This document shows positions 24,478 to 33,293 of a DNA stretch of 39,537 nucleotides, in pieces. A program made the position numbers and the translations under genes. Each line of letters starts with the position of its first letter. Positions within the stretch are counted from its first letter, which is position 1. The notes under the pieces were generated by a model, which saw only the letters and a program-made list of their open reading frames with translations, searched no databases and had not been told where the DNA came from. This DNA is from JAGOGN01 sp036652735. GTDB taxonomy: Bacteria > Bacillota > Clostridia > Lachnospirales > Lachnospiraceae. The stretch covers positions 1 through 39,537 of the forward strand of contig JAVVVI010000021.1 in the NCBI GenBank assembly GCA_036652735.1, written 5' to 3'.

Positions 24478-26010
24478 TTATTTTTCCTCCGTAAACCGTG
24501 CGCCATTTGCCTGTTCATAGACCGTATGGAGCGAACGGTAGATTTGCTGATATTGTACAAATAAATCATCATATCGCTGGCTGTTTTCTTTTTTCGGTTG
24601 ATACGTCTTTGTTACTTTTGCGAATTTTTTTGTTGCCGCAAAATCGGGTAACTCTCCTAAACCAATAAGCGCAATCGCTGCAGCCCCCACGGCTCCGGCA
24701 CTTCTTGGATCTCTTACAACACTGATTTCTGCGCCGGTAATATCGGATAGAATCTGCATCCACCCTGCATCTAATGCGCCTCCACCAATAATGCGGAACC
24801 GATCCGTGGAAAAGCCATAATCTTTTGAAAAATTATTTAAAATCCATCGGATATTGTAGGCTATTCCTTCATATACGGCTCGCATCAAGTGTTCCCTTGT
24901 ATGCAGCATATTAATATTAAACAGCGTTGCCCGGGTTGTAGTCGTTGATACCGGGCATCGCTCCCCAAGCATCCACGGCGTACAGATTAAATTATCACTC
25001 CCGGCCGGCACCGTCTCAATCACACCGTCCATATAGTCAAAAATTTTATCTCCATAAAGTTCTTTTTCCTGCTGAAAAAACTGGTCTCTCAGCCACTCAA
25101 TATTTGCTCCTGCTGATTCGGTAATCCCTGCAATTAGGTTACAGGCTGAATCCGCACTTTGAATGGCCGCAGCTCCATGCTTAAATTTCGTTGCAGTCTT
25201 TGATACTGCCGCTACCCAGGCAGAGGTTCCAAGATAGACATGAATATCTCCATCGCTTTGCTGTCCCGCCCCTACTGCGGCTGCCTGTACATCATCACAG
25301 CCGCCAAATACCGGCGTTCCTTCCTTTAATCCCATTTGCGCAGCCGCCTCAGCAGTGAGTCCGCCAACCAGGTCGGTGCTTTTTACCAAAGGTGGAAGTT
25401 TTTTCATATCTATCCCGGTAAGGGCAAGCACTCCCAGCCAGGTTTTCTTCTTTAAATCCAAGCCATAGCTGGAGGCTCCTGATAATTCTGCTACCATTCT
25501 GCCGGTGCAGCGATATTTTAAATATCCATTCACATCCAGAATACGGAATGTTTTATTATAAATCTCCGGCCGTTCTTCCTTTAACCATATAATTTTTGCA
25601 ATACAATCTTTTCCCATAATGGGTGTTCCCGCCACCAGGGAAAATATTTTTTTTCCACCCAGTTTTTTCATAATATGTTGTGCCTGTTTCTGTGCACGGC
25701 CATCTACCCAGGTAATATTCGGATATAATACGGTTCCATTTTCCTCTACGGGAATAACTCCCTGTGCCTGTGTGGAAAATACTACTCCCTTTACTGACTC
25801 CGGGTCTATTCCATTTTCCCGAATAATAGCACTGCCAGCCTTGGTCACCGCCTGCCAGTAATCTTCCGGTTCCTGTTCCACCCATGCCGGCTGGGGATAA
25901 CTGGTTGGATATTTCTCGGTACAGGCTGCGCGAATGGTTCCATCAAACCTTACCAGAACTGCTTTGTCTGAACTCGTTCCAATATCATGTGCAAGTATGT
26001 ACTGTTCCAT
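24478..26010 (-). CDS. FGGY family carbohydrate kinase (xylulokinase-like)
   Basis: This 510-residue sugar kinase has two actin-like domains: HDIGTSSDKAVLV (residues 8-20, phosphate 1 loop), WVDGRA near residue 101, GGCDD at 236-240 with the catalytic aspartate (D239), and GGGALDAGWMQILSDITGAEI with SAGAVGAAAIALIGLG in the C-terminal domain. Family members phosphorylate ketoses or polyols such as xylulose, ribulose and erythritol. The two aldolase genes directly downstream suggest that its product is cleaved by the aldolase. GGAGG precedes the ATG. Substrate not determinable from sequence alone. Confidence 0.88.
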   Translation of the reverse strand: MEQYILAHDIGTSSDKAVLVRFDGTIRAACTEKYPTSYPQPAWVEQEPEDYWQAVTKAGSAIIRENGIDPESVKGVVFSTQAQGVIPVEENGTVLYPNITWVDGRAQKQAQHIMKKLGGKKIFSLVAGTPIMGKDCIAKIIWLKEERPEIYNKTFRILDVNGYLKYRCTGRMVAELSGASSYGLDLKKKTWLGVLALTGIDMKKLPPLVKSTDLVGGLTAEAAAQMGLKEGTPVFGGCDDVQAAAVGAGQQSDGDIHVYLGTSAWVAAVSKTATKFKHGAAAIQSADSACNLIAGITESAGANIEWLRDQFFQQEKELYGDKIFDYMDGVIETVPAGSDNLICTPWMLGERCPVSTTTTRATLFNINMLHTREHLMRAVYEGIAYNIRWILNNFSKDYGFSTDRFRIIGGGALDAGWMQILSDITGAEISVVRDPRSAGAVGAAAIALIGLGELPDFAATKKFAKVTKTYQPKKENSQRYDDLFVQYQQIYRSLHTVYEQANGARFTEEK

Positions 26011-26024
26011 ATCTATCCTCCAAT

Positions 26025-27521
26025 TTATTTCATCAAGCCTTTTTTTGTAACTTCTACATGGGCAAACACGTGCTCGAATCGGTTCAGTGCTTCGTCAATA
26101 ATTTCATCTGTGTCTGCCATTGACGTATACAATCGACTGCCTGCAAGCGTTACAATTCCATTTGCCATATAGGCTGCTCCCATTCGTTCCATAGATTCTT
26201 TTCGTTCTGTCATCATTGCTTTATGCTTTAAAAGTCCCAACGCGGACTTCAGAAATGACATAGAAGAAAAGTCGAAGCTCATGGCCCCGGAACATTCCAG
26301 ATGTACAATTGAACCTTGATTGTAAACTACATATGGAAGGTGATAACGTTCCACCAGCTCCTTTAATCCATCTGCCAGACGATTTCCTTGTCTGCCCGCT
26401 ATCTCACAGGCATTTGTTCTTTCTATTTCCTTAATTGCAGTATACCCTGCAAGGCAGGACAATGGATTTGCAGCTAATGTTCCACCCACATAGGCTCTGT
26501 GCTTTCCTGTTGCAACTCCTGCTGCCATAAGTCCGGCATACTCCTTTTTTCCTCCAACTCCACCTGCTGCCGGATATCCTCCTGCCACGATTTTACCAAA
26601 AATAGTCAGATCCGGTACTACATCAAAATACCCCTGTGCTCCTGAAAGTCCTACTCGAAATCCTGTTACCACCTCATCGAATATTAGCAATGCACCATAC
26701 TTATTACAAAGTGCTCTCACCTGCTTATTATACTCTTTTGCAATTGGTCTGGTTCCACTCTCCGGCCCCACCGGTTCCAGAATAATAGCTGCTGTTCCAC
26801 CGCGCAGACGATTTTTCCGAAGCATGGCTTCTAACATATTCAAATCGTTTGGACGTACCTCATCAGTAAGAGAATAGGATTTTCCAGGTATACCATGGGA
26901 TTCTAACAATCCTCGGCTGCCCGGAATCTTTAATCCATAAACCATCTGATCTGACCAACCGTGGTACGCACCTCCAAGTTTAATCACCCGTTTATGATCC
27001 GTGGCAATACGGGCAATCCTCAGTGCCGCCATAACTGATTCTGTGCCGCTTCCCAACATACGGAACATTTCCACTGCCGGCATATGTTTATGGATCTCCT
27101 GTGCAATCAGTAATTCAGATTCATGAAGCAGTCCGGTTACCGGTCCACAGTTTTCCAATAATTCAATTACTTTCTCCCTTATAACCGGATAATTACTTCC
27201 AAGAATCGTTGGTCCTCCTGCCTGAAGAAAGTCTATGTACTCGTTGCCGTCCTGATCCGTTAAATAAGCGCCCTCCGCCTTAGACATACAGATTGGAAAT
27301 GGTGTGTTAAAAGCGAGATTATGCTGTACACCTCCCGGGATTACTTCTTTTGCCTTCTTATAAATGGCATTGGATTTTTTACATTTTTCATTAAAATAGC
27401 TAAGAATCTGCTCCTGATAATAATCCTCTCCAACTTCATAGATTGGTTTGTCCGTTAATTCCTGAAGCTGCTTGTTAATTGTTTTGGGATCATCCCAACG
27501 TGATATTCCACAGTTTTTCAT
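26025..27521 (-). CDS. Class III aminotransferase (glutamate-1-semialdehyde aminomutase-like)
   Basis: This 498-residue PLP enzyme has a 45-residue N-terminal extension, then a HemL-like body: KAKEVIPGGVQHN, FRMLGSGTESVMAALRIAR, KLGGAYHGWSD, LIFDEVVTGFRVG with the PLP-ring aspartate (D282), and IFGKIVAGGYPAAG with the Schiff-base lysine K310. No other haem gene is present, and the position between a TetR gene and a sugar kinase suggests a catabolic role on an amino or keto compound rather than haem synthesis. The ribosome binding site AAGGAG is well placed. Confidence 0.87.
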   Translation of the reverse strand: MKNCGISRWDDPKTINKQLQELTDKPIYEVGEDYYQEQILSYFNEKCKKSNAIYKKAKEVIPGGVQHNLAFNTPFPICMSKAEGAYLTDQDGNEYIDFLQAGGPTILGSNYPVIREKVIELLENCGPVTGLLHESELLIAQEIHKHMPAVEMFRMLGSGTESVMAALRIARIATDHKRVIKLGGAYHGWSDQMVYGLKIPGSRGLLESHGIPGKSYSLTDEVRPNDLNMLEAMLRKNRLRGGTAAIILEPVGPESGTRPIAKEYNKQVRALCNKYGALLIFDEVVTGFRVGLSGAQGYFDVVPDLTIFGKIVAGGYPAAGGVGGKKEYAGLMAAGVATGKHRAYVGGTLAANPLSCLAGYTAIKEIERTNACEIAGRQGNRLADGLKELVERYHLPYVVYNQGSIVHLECSGAMSFDFSSMSFLKSALGLLKHKAMMTERKESMERMGAAYMANGIVTLAGSRLYTSMADTDEIIDEALNRFEHVFAHVEVTKKGLMK

Positions 27522-27540
27522 AATAATCTCCTTTTCCTTT

Positions 27541-28146
27541 TTATATGCTCTTCTTGTCTATCTGCTTATAGTCACTTCCTGTATCCAGTAAATACTCAAT
27601 CATTGCCTTAATTTCTTTCTTGATCTTGTCCGATTCAAATGCTGCTTTCACAATATGATAATGATTCATTAATCCATAATACTGCCCCATAAGCATGATT
27701 GCCATATGTTCATATGAAATCTCCCGATCCGGGCACCATCCGGCCTCCCTGAGGCTCGCTGCCACCAACTGCTCCAGTTTTTCTATACAAGGACTATCCT
27801 CACTTAAAATCAAATTATTGGTTAATGTGGTCATCATATTGGGATATTTGGCAGTGTCATCAATTAACTTGTAAAATAACGCTTCTATTCTCTTATACCC
27901 CGTTGGTGCATCTTCCCTCTCACATTCGGACAGAATCTCCTCTACTTCCAAAGTCTGTAATGCCGCCAGCAATTGCTGGGTGGTTGGAAAATAATTAAAT
28001 ACGGTTGTTCGGCATACCCCTGCTTCCCGTGCCACTTCATCATAGCTAATTTGTCCCAGTCCTTTTTTCTCATATAAGACTTTCACTGCATGTAAGATGA
28101 CCTTTGCCGTCCGCTGCCTTTTGATACTTACTTCCTGCATTTTCAT
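27541..28146 (-). CDS. TetR/AcrR family regulator
   Basis: This 201-residue regulator has an N-terminal helix-turn-helix (ISYDEVAREAGVCRTTVFNYFPTTQQLL, residues about 32-60) and a variable helical ligand-binding domain. It lies 19 bases before the aminotransferase gene and 14 bases behind the GtrA gene, so it is inside the operon it probably controls. A palindrome TGTACT-GT-AGTACA just after the -10 of the operon promoter is a plausible binding site. The start could also be the ATG two codons later. Confidence 0.85.
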   Translation of the reverse strand: MKMQEVSIKRQRTAKVILHAVKVLYEKKGLGQISYDEVAREAGVCRTTVFNYFPTTQQLLAALQTLEVEEILSECEREDAPTGYKRIEALFYKLIDDTAKYPNMMTTLTNNLILSEDSPCIEKLEQLVAASLREAGWCPDREISYEHMAIMLMGQYYGLMNHYHIVKAAFESDKIKKEIKAMIEYLLDTGSDYKQIDKKSI

Positions 28147-28160
28147 TCCACCCCTTATTC

Positions 28161-28604
28161 CTACCGTTTTGCCAAATCATTTGTGTTCATACTATTGCGA
28201 TATACCCAAAAACGACACACCAGAAATTCACTTCCCATATTACAAATCATCGTACATGCAAGTACAATATATTCATTCCAGCCTGCTGTTGCAGTAAGGA
28301 AAATTCCTGCCAGAATAGATATTGGTGTAAAGACACAATAATAAGCAAAAATCTTCAACATGGCAATTGGAATATTTGCTGCTGACTTGAATGTAAACTT
28401 CCGATTAAAGGTAAAGTTCCATAGTATGGAAACTACCAACGCCCCAAAATAATTTGGTCCATATTTGGCATTCATTAACGCATCCGGCCACTGCACCAAC
28501 TCATTAAGCAAGGTAAACACAACAACCTGAATGATTCCTGCTGATATGGAAAACAAGACGAACTTAACTGCTCTTAAAATATTCTCTCCCTTATTTGTCT
28601 CCAT
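28161..28604 (-). CDS. GtrA family membrane protein
   Basis: This 147-residue protein has four hydrophobic segments and the GtrA signature: VKFVLFSISAGIIQVVVFTLLNEL at the start, YFGALVVSILWNFTFNRKFTFKS in the middle and FLVCRFWVYRNS at the end. GtrA proteins are linked with moving lipid-linked sugars or with surface polysaccharide synthesis. It is the first gene of the operon that goes on to TetR, aminotransferase, kinase and aldolases; whether it belongs to the pathway or only shares the promoter is unclear. Confidence 0.87.
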   Translation of the reverse strand: METNKGENILRAVKFVLFSISAGIIQVVVFTLLNELVQWPDALMNAKYGPNYFGALVVSILWNFTFNRKFTFKSAANIPIAMLKIFAYYCVFTPISILAGIFLTATAGWNEYIVLACTMICNMGSEFLVCRFWVYRNSMNTNDLAKR

Positions 28605-28631
28605 AGGCTTATATTCTCCTCTTTATGTAAT

Positions 28632-28679
28632 TGTACTGTAGTACACTTTTAATTATAATGCATCTTTCTTTTTTGTCAA
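28632..28679 (-). promoter_or_regulatory. Consensus promoter and dyad operator of the gtrA-tetR-aldolase operon
   Basis: On the minus strand TTGACA (28674-28679) and TATAAT (28652-28657) are 16 bases apart. Both match the sigma-A consensus exactly. Seven bases past the -10 lies TGTACT-GT-AGTACA (28632-28645), a perfect 6-bp-arm dyad at the expected start site, suited to repression by the TetR protein of the operon. Confidence 0.75.
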
Positions 28680-28689
28680 TAGTGTATCC

Positions 28690-28817
28690 TAATCGGGTAG
28701 GAGCTTCCTTTAGATTCCACCCCACGATGGACACCTTTGATTTTGGCTGTATCCTTCCCACTACTAGGGCGGATTGGGGACTTTCACCCATTAGTACACG
28801 TGCGCCGCCAGGCGCAC
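28690..28817 (-). other. Decayed 5' fragment of a group II intron
   Basis: On the minus strand the fragment begins GTGCGCC, the usual 5' end type (GUGYG) of bacterial group II introns. This forms a 7-bp hairpin with GGCGCAC (28800-28817), then GGGTGAAAGTCCC and GGTGGAATCTAAAGGAAGC follow, which I recall from domain I of clostridial group II introns. No reverse transcriptase gene and no domain V follow; the sequence runs into the GtrA promoter, so the intron is a truncated relic. A different structured RNA is possible. Confidence 0.5.
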
Positions 28818-28821
28818 ATAC

Positions 28822-28851
28822 AAAAAGAACATCAATATTGATGTTCTTTTT
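28822..28851 (-). terminator. Perfect 30-base terminator palindrome
   Basis: A fully self-complementary sequence with A-run and T-run ends and AATATT at the centre. It can end transcription from either side and lies about 100 bases past the Big_2 protein gene. The group II intron relic begins four bases beyond its T-run. Confidence 0.8.
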
Positions 28852-28853
28852 GC

Positions 28854-28912
28854 TAAGGACGAGATGGGATTCGGACCATAATTCTATCCGACATAGACGG
28901 GTTACTTTCTAA
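28854..28912 (-). repeat. Copy A of an imperfect ~60-base repeat
   Basis: On the minus strand it contains GATAGAATT, then CGAATCCC, TCTCG and CTTA just before the terminator palindrome. The same blocks in the same order occur at 30325-30388, on the other side of the Big_2 gene. The CGAATCCC part recalls a tRNA T-arm but no cloverleaf can be built. Confidence 0.5.
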
Positions 28913-28948
28913 TTTGGGGATATGATACTTCCCATCAGGAACCATTTT

Positions 28949-30142
28949 TTAATTGTGTATGTTAGGGATCAGTTTCCCTTTATAATAATAATCTTTGTTC
29001 TTTGCCATTTCCGGTGCATAGATCCCCAGTTTTCTTTTAGCGGTTTCGTTATAGGTGATTCTAGTGAAACTTTTTTTGGAGTTATAATAGGATGTGTCAT
29101 CCGGCGAAATCACTTTTTCATCATTGATATACAACGTGCCTTTTGAGACATTTATTGAATTATACATGTTCTTTTTTTCTTGTATTGGACAACAGGTGTT
29201 GGAAAAATAGTCGAAATAATCGTTTGGAATATTTAGCCTTGCAGTTTCTCCATATAAATCAAAACTATATACATAGTTCAGAATATCCTTGGAACAAATG
29301 GTTGCGGTGGCATTACTGATAGAAAGTGATATGCCCCATTTATCTATTCCAATGCAATGTCCAATCATATATTTATCGTCTAGACCTTTCGTTGGTACAA
29401 GAGCATACATTGGCTTATACTCACTGGGACCGACCAGACATCTTCCATCAATGTAAACAATCGTGTTCTTCCAAAGATGGATCGATGTTTTCGGGTCGTT
29501 AAGATTATGTTTTCTCATGAACTCGTCCAAGGAAGAACAGGCATATACCTCCCGGTCGTTTGTTACTGTAAGTTTCATGGTTTTTTTAACCCGGCTGTCT
29601 TTGGACCACATGGTAATAGTGACAGTACCTGTTTTCTTTCCAATCACCTTTCCGGTAGAACTTACGGTTGCAATCTTTGGATTTCCGCTTTTAAAAACAA
29701 TCCCGGGCAGGGCAGCGGTACTTGGTGCACTGGTTGCTTCCAATCGAACAGCTGTGTTAAGAGGTACCTTTAAGGCAGCGTCGGCATCAATCTCAGTTGT
29801 TTGTTCACCAACAATTGCCACAAAGGTTTTTGTAACTTTTGTCTTTTTGTGTTTCACGGTAATGGTTGCTTTTCCTTCCGAAATACCGGTAATGATACCC
29901 TCGTTACTTACGACTACAATCGCCGGATCGCTGGACTGATACATCCAATTGGAACTGCTTGACTTCTTTCCATTGTATGCGGTGGAAATAGCATAGGTCT
30001 CATCCTTTTCTACTACAACAGAGCCACTGGGGATGCATGGAAACGTCACCTTTTTAACAGCTGCGGATACGTTTGTATTGCTAATTTGAACGCCGGACAA
30101 ACATAATATTGCGATTAATAGAACTGAAATCATTTTTTTCAA
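28949..30142 (-). CDS. Secreted protein with Big_2 (Ig-like) domains
   Basis: This 397-residue protein has a signal peptide (MKKMISVLLIAILCLSG...VSA). Two bacterial Ig-like group 2 repeats follow at about residues 35-115 (ending VVSNEGIITGISEGKATITVKHK) and 116-205 (IATVSSTGKVIGKKTGTVTITMWSK). The C-terminal region of about 190 residues is unrecognised. The open frame continues upstream for 85 codons, but no ribosome binding site supports those starts; AGGAGGT lies correctly before the TTG at 30142 (an ATG three codons on is possible). No LPxTG or choline-binding repeats are seen, so it is probably released or loosely attached to the surface. Confidence 0.8.
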   Translation of the reverse strand: MKKMISVLLIAILCLSGVQISNTNVSAAVKKVTFPCIPSGSVVVEKDETYAISTAYNGKKSSSSNWMYQSSDPAIVVVSNEGIITGISEGKATITVKHKKTKVTKTFVAIVGEQTTEIDADAALKVPLNTAVRLEATSAPSTAALPGIVFKSGNPKIATVSSTGKVIGKKTGTVTITMWSKDSRVKKTMKLTVTNDREVYACSSLDEFMRKHNLNDPKTSIHLWKNTIVYIDGRCLVGPSEYKPMYALVPTKGLDDKYMIGHCIGIDKWGISLSISNATATICSKDILNYVYSFDLYGETARLNIPNDYFDYFSNTCCPIQEKKNMYNSINVSKGTLYINDEKVISPDDTSYYNSKKSFTRITYNETAKRKLGIYAPEMAKNKDYYYKGKLIPNIHN

Positions 30143-30324
30143 AATCCTGTACCTCCTAGATTGGACATCTTTGATTTGTATATGCAGGCTACGATTGTCT
30201 TTACATTGTGAGCCACAGCATTTTCTATAAAATTTCTGTTTTACATCTTTTTCATGGTATGTAAGTTCGTAGTAATGTTCATATTTTTTGTAATAAAAAA
30301 CACCAACATTTATATTCTTGTAAT

Positions 30325-30388
30325 TAAGTGCGAGACGGGATTCGAATTCTATCCCCTCAAAAAATACTGATAGGAAGGGACTTTCCAA
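30325..30388 (-). repeat. Copy B of an imperfect ~60-base repeat
   Basis: On the minus strand it has TTGGAAAGT, GGGGATAGAATTCGAATCCC, TCTCG and CTTA, the blocks of copy A at 28854-28912. GGGAT and ATCCC form a short hairpin. The stretch 30143-30452 between the Big_2 gene and the GNAT gene holds nothing else that I can name. Confidence 0.5.
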
Positions 30389-30452
30389 CACATCCAATTT
30401 TTACGTACTCAATAGAGCACTCAAAATTATTTAAGTCCTATGTCAATATGAA

Positions 30453-30911
30453 TTACCTAATTGCCATAATATAAATTTGACAAGGATTCCATTCATCCCA
30501 TAATGTAGGAAAACATTCAAGTTCTTTAAAACCTAGTTTTTTATAAAATTGAATTGTTCTGTCATATTCGTCATACTGGCCTTCTTTAACAGTTTTTACC
30601 TGTATAAATGAATAACTGTGTTCCCTTGCAAATGAATAAAATGCATCGAATAATTTCTTACCAATACCTTTATTATGTATTTCTTTTAAAACACCCATAA
30701 CATAAATTTCAGCAGTATCTGAACTCGTTCCTTTTAAAGTAATAAAACCTTTCGCAGTACCATTTTCTATTTCTGCCCAAAAAGGTAGTTCTTGACTACA
30801 TTTTATGTACTCAGCTGTACTATCTGGTAATCCAAACCAGTCAGGTAAATCTTCTAATATTTTTCTTGAAATTAATTCCTTTTGCGTCTTGTCTTCAATA
30901 TATACAACCAT
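30453..30911 (-). CDS. GNAT family N-acetyltransferase
   Basis: This 152-residue acetyltransferase has the acetyl-CoA motif VMGVLKEIHNKGIGKKLFDAFYSFAREH (residues about 71-98) preceded by strand AEIYVM. The C-terminal half reads FIQVKTVKEGQYDEYDRTIQFYKKLGFKELECFPTLWDEWNPCQIYIM, typical of small GNAT enzymes acting on antibiotics, polyamines or other small amines. GAGG precedes the ATG at the right distance. It is a single gene next to the transposase debris and CRISPR locus, and its AT content is higher than that of the genes to its left. Substrate unknown. Confidence 0.85.
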   Translation of the reverse strand: MVVYIEDKTQKELISRKILEDLPDWFGLPDSTAEYIKCSQELPFWAEIENGTAKGFITLKGTSSDTAEIYVMGVLKEIHNKGIGKKLFDAFYSFAREHSYSFIQVKTVKEGQYDEYDRTIQFYKKLGFKELECFPTLWDEWNPCQIYIMAIR

Positions 30912-31034
30912 TAATTTTTCCTTTCCTCGTTATTTATTATACTATTACCTTTTGTATATTACAACATATTCCATTAACGGATACACATCACATTTATGTA
31001 TGAGTAAACTAACCATTGAGAAACCTGAAATCTG

Positions 31035-31430
31035 ACAGAAGTCACCACTAAAGCCAGTGGCAAAGGCTCATACATCTGGGAATTTGCATTGAATCCAAAC
31101 GGCCGGAAATTTAATGGCCCTGATCATTTATATAATCTCAATGAGATTGATGAAGATACGGATTGAAATAAGATTTTTTATAAAGATCGCTGGTTCAAAG
31201 AAGATCTTTCGCAAATGAAAATCAAAAATGGACAAATTGAACGTGCACAACAGCTTATCAACAGTGGGAAAAAAATGATCCTCATCGCTTTATTGCACTT
31301 GTACTCTATCGAATTCTTAAAAAGAAACTAGGTGAAAAATATACCTGTGAATACTCTGCCTGAAGAAAGAATAAAGATATTACAAGCTCTGAAAACAGCG
31401 CGTCATCTATTTAAAGTTAAAGCAGAATAA
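31035..31430 (+). pseudogene. Decayed transposase (IS1634-like) with stop, frameshift and internal deletion
   Basis: Conceptual translation on the plus strand gives SYIWEFALNPNGRKFNGPDH, then NEIDEDTD, a TGA at 31164-31166, FYKDRWFKEDLS and GQIERAQQLINSGKK. A frameshift near 31275 gives NDPHRFIALVLYRILKKKLGEKYTCEY, ending at TGA 31361-31363. These pieces are in the order of an IS1634/IS4-type transposase common in Clostridia, but most of the middle and the ends are gone. The last frame before 31430 is not recognised. The debris abuts the trailer end of the CRISPR array. Confidence 0.65.
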
Positions 31431-31473
31431 TTTTCGCTCCCATGAAAACCTTTATTAAAGCAACACCTCCGTA

Positions 31474-33293
31474 GCTTGATTACTATATGAAATTACACCA
31501 TTCTCAAACCATAGACCGAGACAGCGTGCACATCGGAACGGTTGACTACCATATGAAATTACACCATTCTCAAACCAATGCAGGCGGAATGTTCTGGACT
31601 GGAGAGGTTGACTACCATATGAAATTACACCATTCTCAAACTTCGCTTCAGGATGTTCCCGCAAGATTATTGGTTGACTACCATATGAAATTACACCATT
31701 CTCAAACATTGACAGCAGCATCCTCCCGTCTGCCGGGGTTGACTACCATATGAAATTACACCATTCTCAAACGAACGCGTGAACGGACAGATGCCATGGG
31801 GGGGGTTGACTACCATATGAAATTACACCATTCTCAAACAAAATGACAGATATAGTTGACTGCCAATGCGGTTGACTACCATATGAAATTACACCATTCT
31901 CAAACTCACAACGTCGATTTCCGCGCGATTTTCCGGGTTGACTACCATATGAAATTACACCATTCTCAAACAAAATGACAGATATAGTTGACTGCCAATG
32001 CGGTTGACTACCATATGAAATTACACCATTCTCAAACTGAACGAAAAGCCACTGGAATCATATACGCGGTTGACTACCATATGAAATTACACCATTCTCA
32101 AACCAACAAACGAAGCATAGGGCAAAACGAATTTGGTTGACTACCATATGAAATTACACCATTCTCAAACAGGAATTGAAGCAGGAAATCACAAACAAAG
32201 GGTTGACTACCATATGAAATTACACCATTCTCAAACCGGTCCAAAGCCGGTATCGGATGGGGCCCCTGGTTGACTACCATATGAAATTACACCATTCTCA
32301 AACCATGGTTTAGAGATTCACAAGGAACTTTTGGGTTGACTACCATATGAAATTACACCATTCTCAAACAATGTTTCGCAACGCTTAATGTATGGTAAAG
32401 GTTGACTACCATATGAAATTACACCATTCTCAAACTTTCCCGCCTCCATTCCCGGCATATTGTCCGGTTGACTACCATATGAAATTACACCATTCTCAAA
32501 CCCAAACCCAAATATAGACAGAGTGATGGAAGGTTGACTACCATATGAAATTACACCATTCTCAAACTCCACATTCGTAAGCATCTCTGTGTAATCTGGT
32601 TGACTACCATATGAAATTACACCATTCTCAAACGATGTGCCTTGCTAGCAGCACCTATAGTGCGGTTGACTACCATATGAAATTACACCATTCTCAAACC
32701 CGCTTCGTCCAGCTTCTTGGCCGTATCGTGGTTGACTACCATATGAAATTACACCATTCTCAAACGCAAGCTGTGTGGTAGGTATCCCCTCCTTCGGTTG
32801 ACTACCATATGAAATTACACCATTCTCAAACCTATTCTGAGGCAAGATGATTTAGGCGGAAGGTTGACTACCATATGAAATTACACCATTCTCAAACCAT
32901 ATGCTTATGTAACAGATAGAATTGAAAGGTTGACTACCATATGAAATTACACCATTCTCAAACAGCCCTCAAGTTGCTGCCATCTATGAGTGTGGTTGAC
33001 TACCATATGAAATTACACCATTCTCAAACAGAGCCTACTAGGTAGGTCACCTTATGGCTGGTTGACTACCATATGAAATTACACCATTCTCAAACTGGGC
33101 GAACATCACTTCTGAATCCAATACAGGTTGACTACCATATGAAATTACACCATTCTCAAACTATTTGATGATTTTGATAAACCCTTCAAAAGGTTGACTA
33201 CCATATGAAATTACACCATTCTCAAACAATGTCGTCCTTGGTAGCAAGGTTACCGTCGGTTGACTACCATATGAAATTACACCATTCTCAAAC
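31474..33293 (-). CRISPR. Type II-A CRISPR array: 28 repeats of 36 bp, 27 spacers
   Basis: The repeat is 36 bp; read as crRNA (minus strand) it begins GTTTGAGAATGG and ends GGTAGTCAACC. The unit is 66 bp; spacers are 30 bp except four of 29 or 31. The repeat at the low-coordinate end (31474-31509) has three changes (positions 2, 7 and 11 as read on the plus strand), marking it as the old, trailer end; the other 27 copies appear identical. The newest spacer is at 33228-33257 next to the leader. Spacers at 31840-31869 and 31972-32001 are identical. Transcription from the leader runs on the same strand as the cas genes. Confidence 0.98.
31840..32001 (-). repeat. Duplicated spacer within the array
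   Basis: The 30-base spacers at 31840-31869 and 31972-32001 are identical, with one different spacer (31906-31935) between them. On the plus strand the spacer contains GTTGACTGCCA, matching 10 of 11 bases of GTTGACTACCA, the start of the repeat. Confidence 0.95.

Noticed and set aside
28854..28912. tRNA gene suggested by CGAATCCC and a following terminator
   Set aside because: Neither acceptor stem nor anticodon arm can be formed, and the T-stem does not close in either copy.
31455..32845. Open frames with repeats of a 22-residue unit containing FENGVISYGSQP
   Set aside because: The 66-bp CRISPR unit is a multiple of three, so the repeat reads through in frame. These are translations of the array, not a repeat protein.
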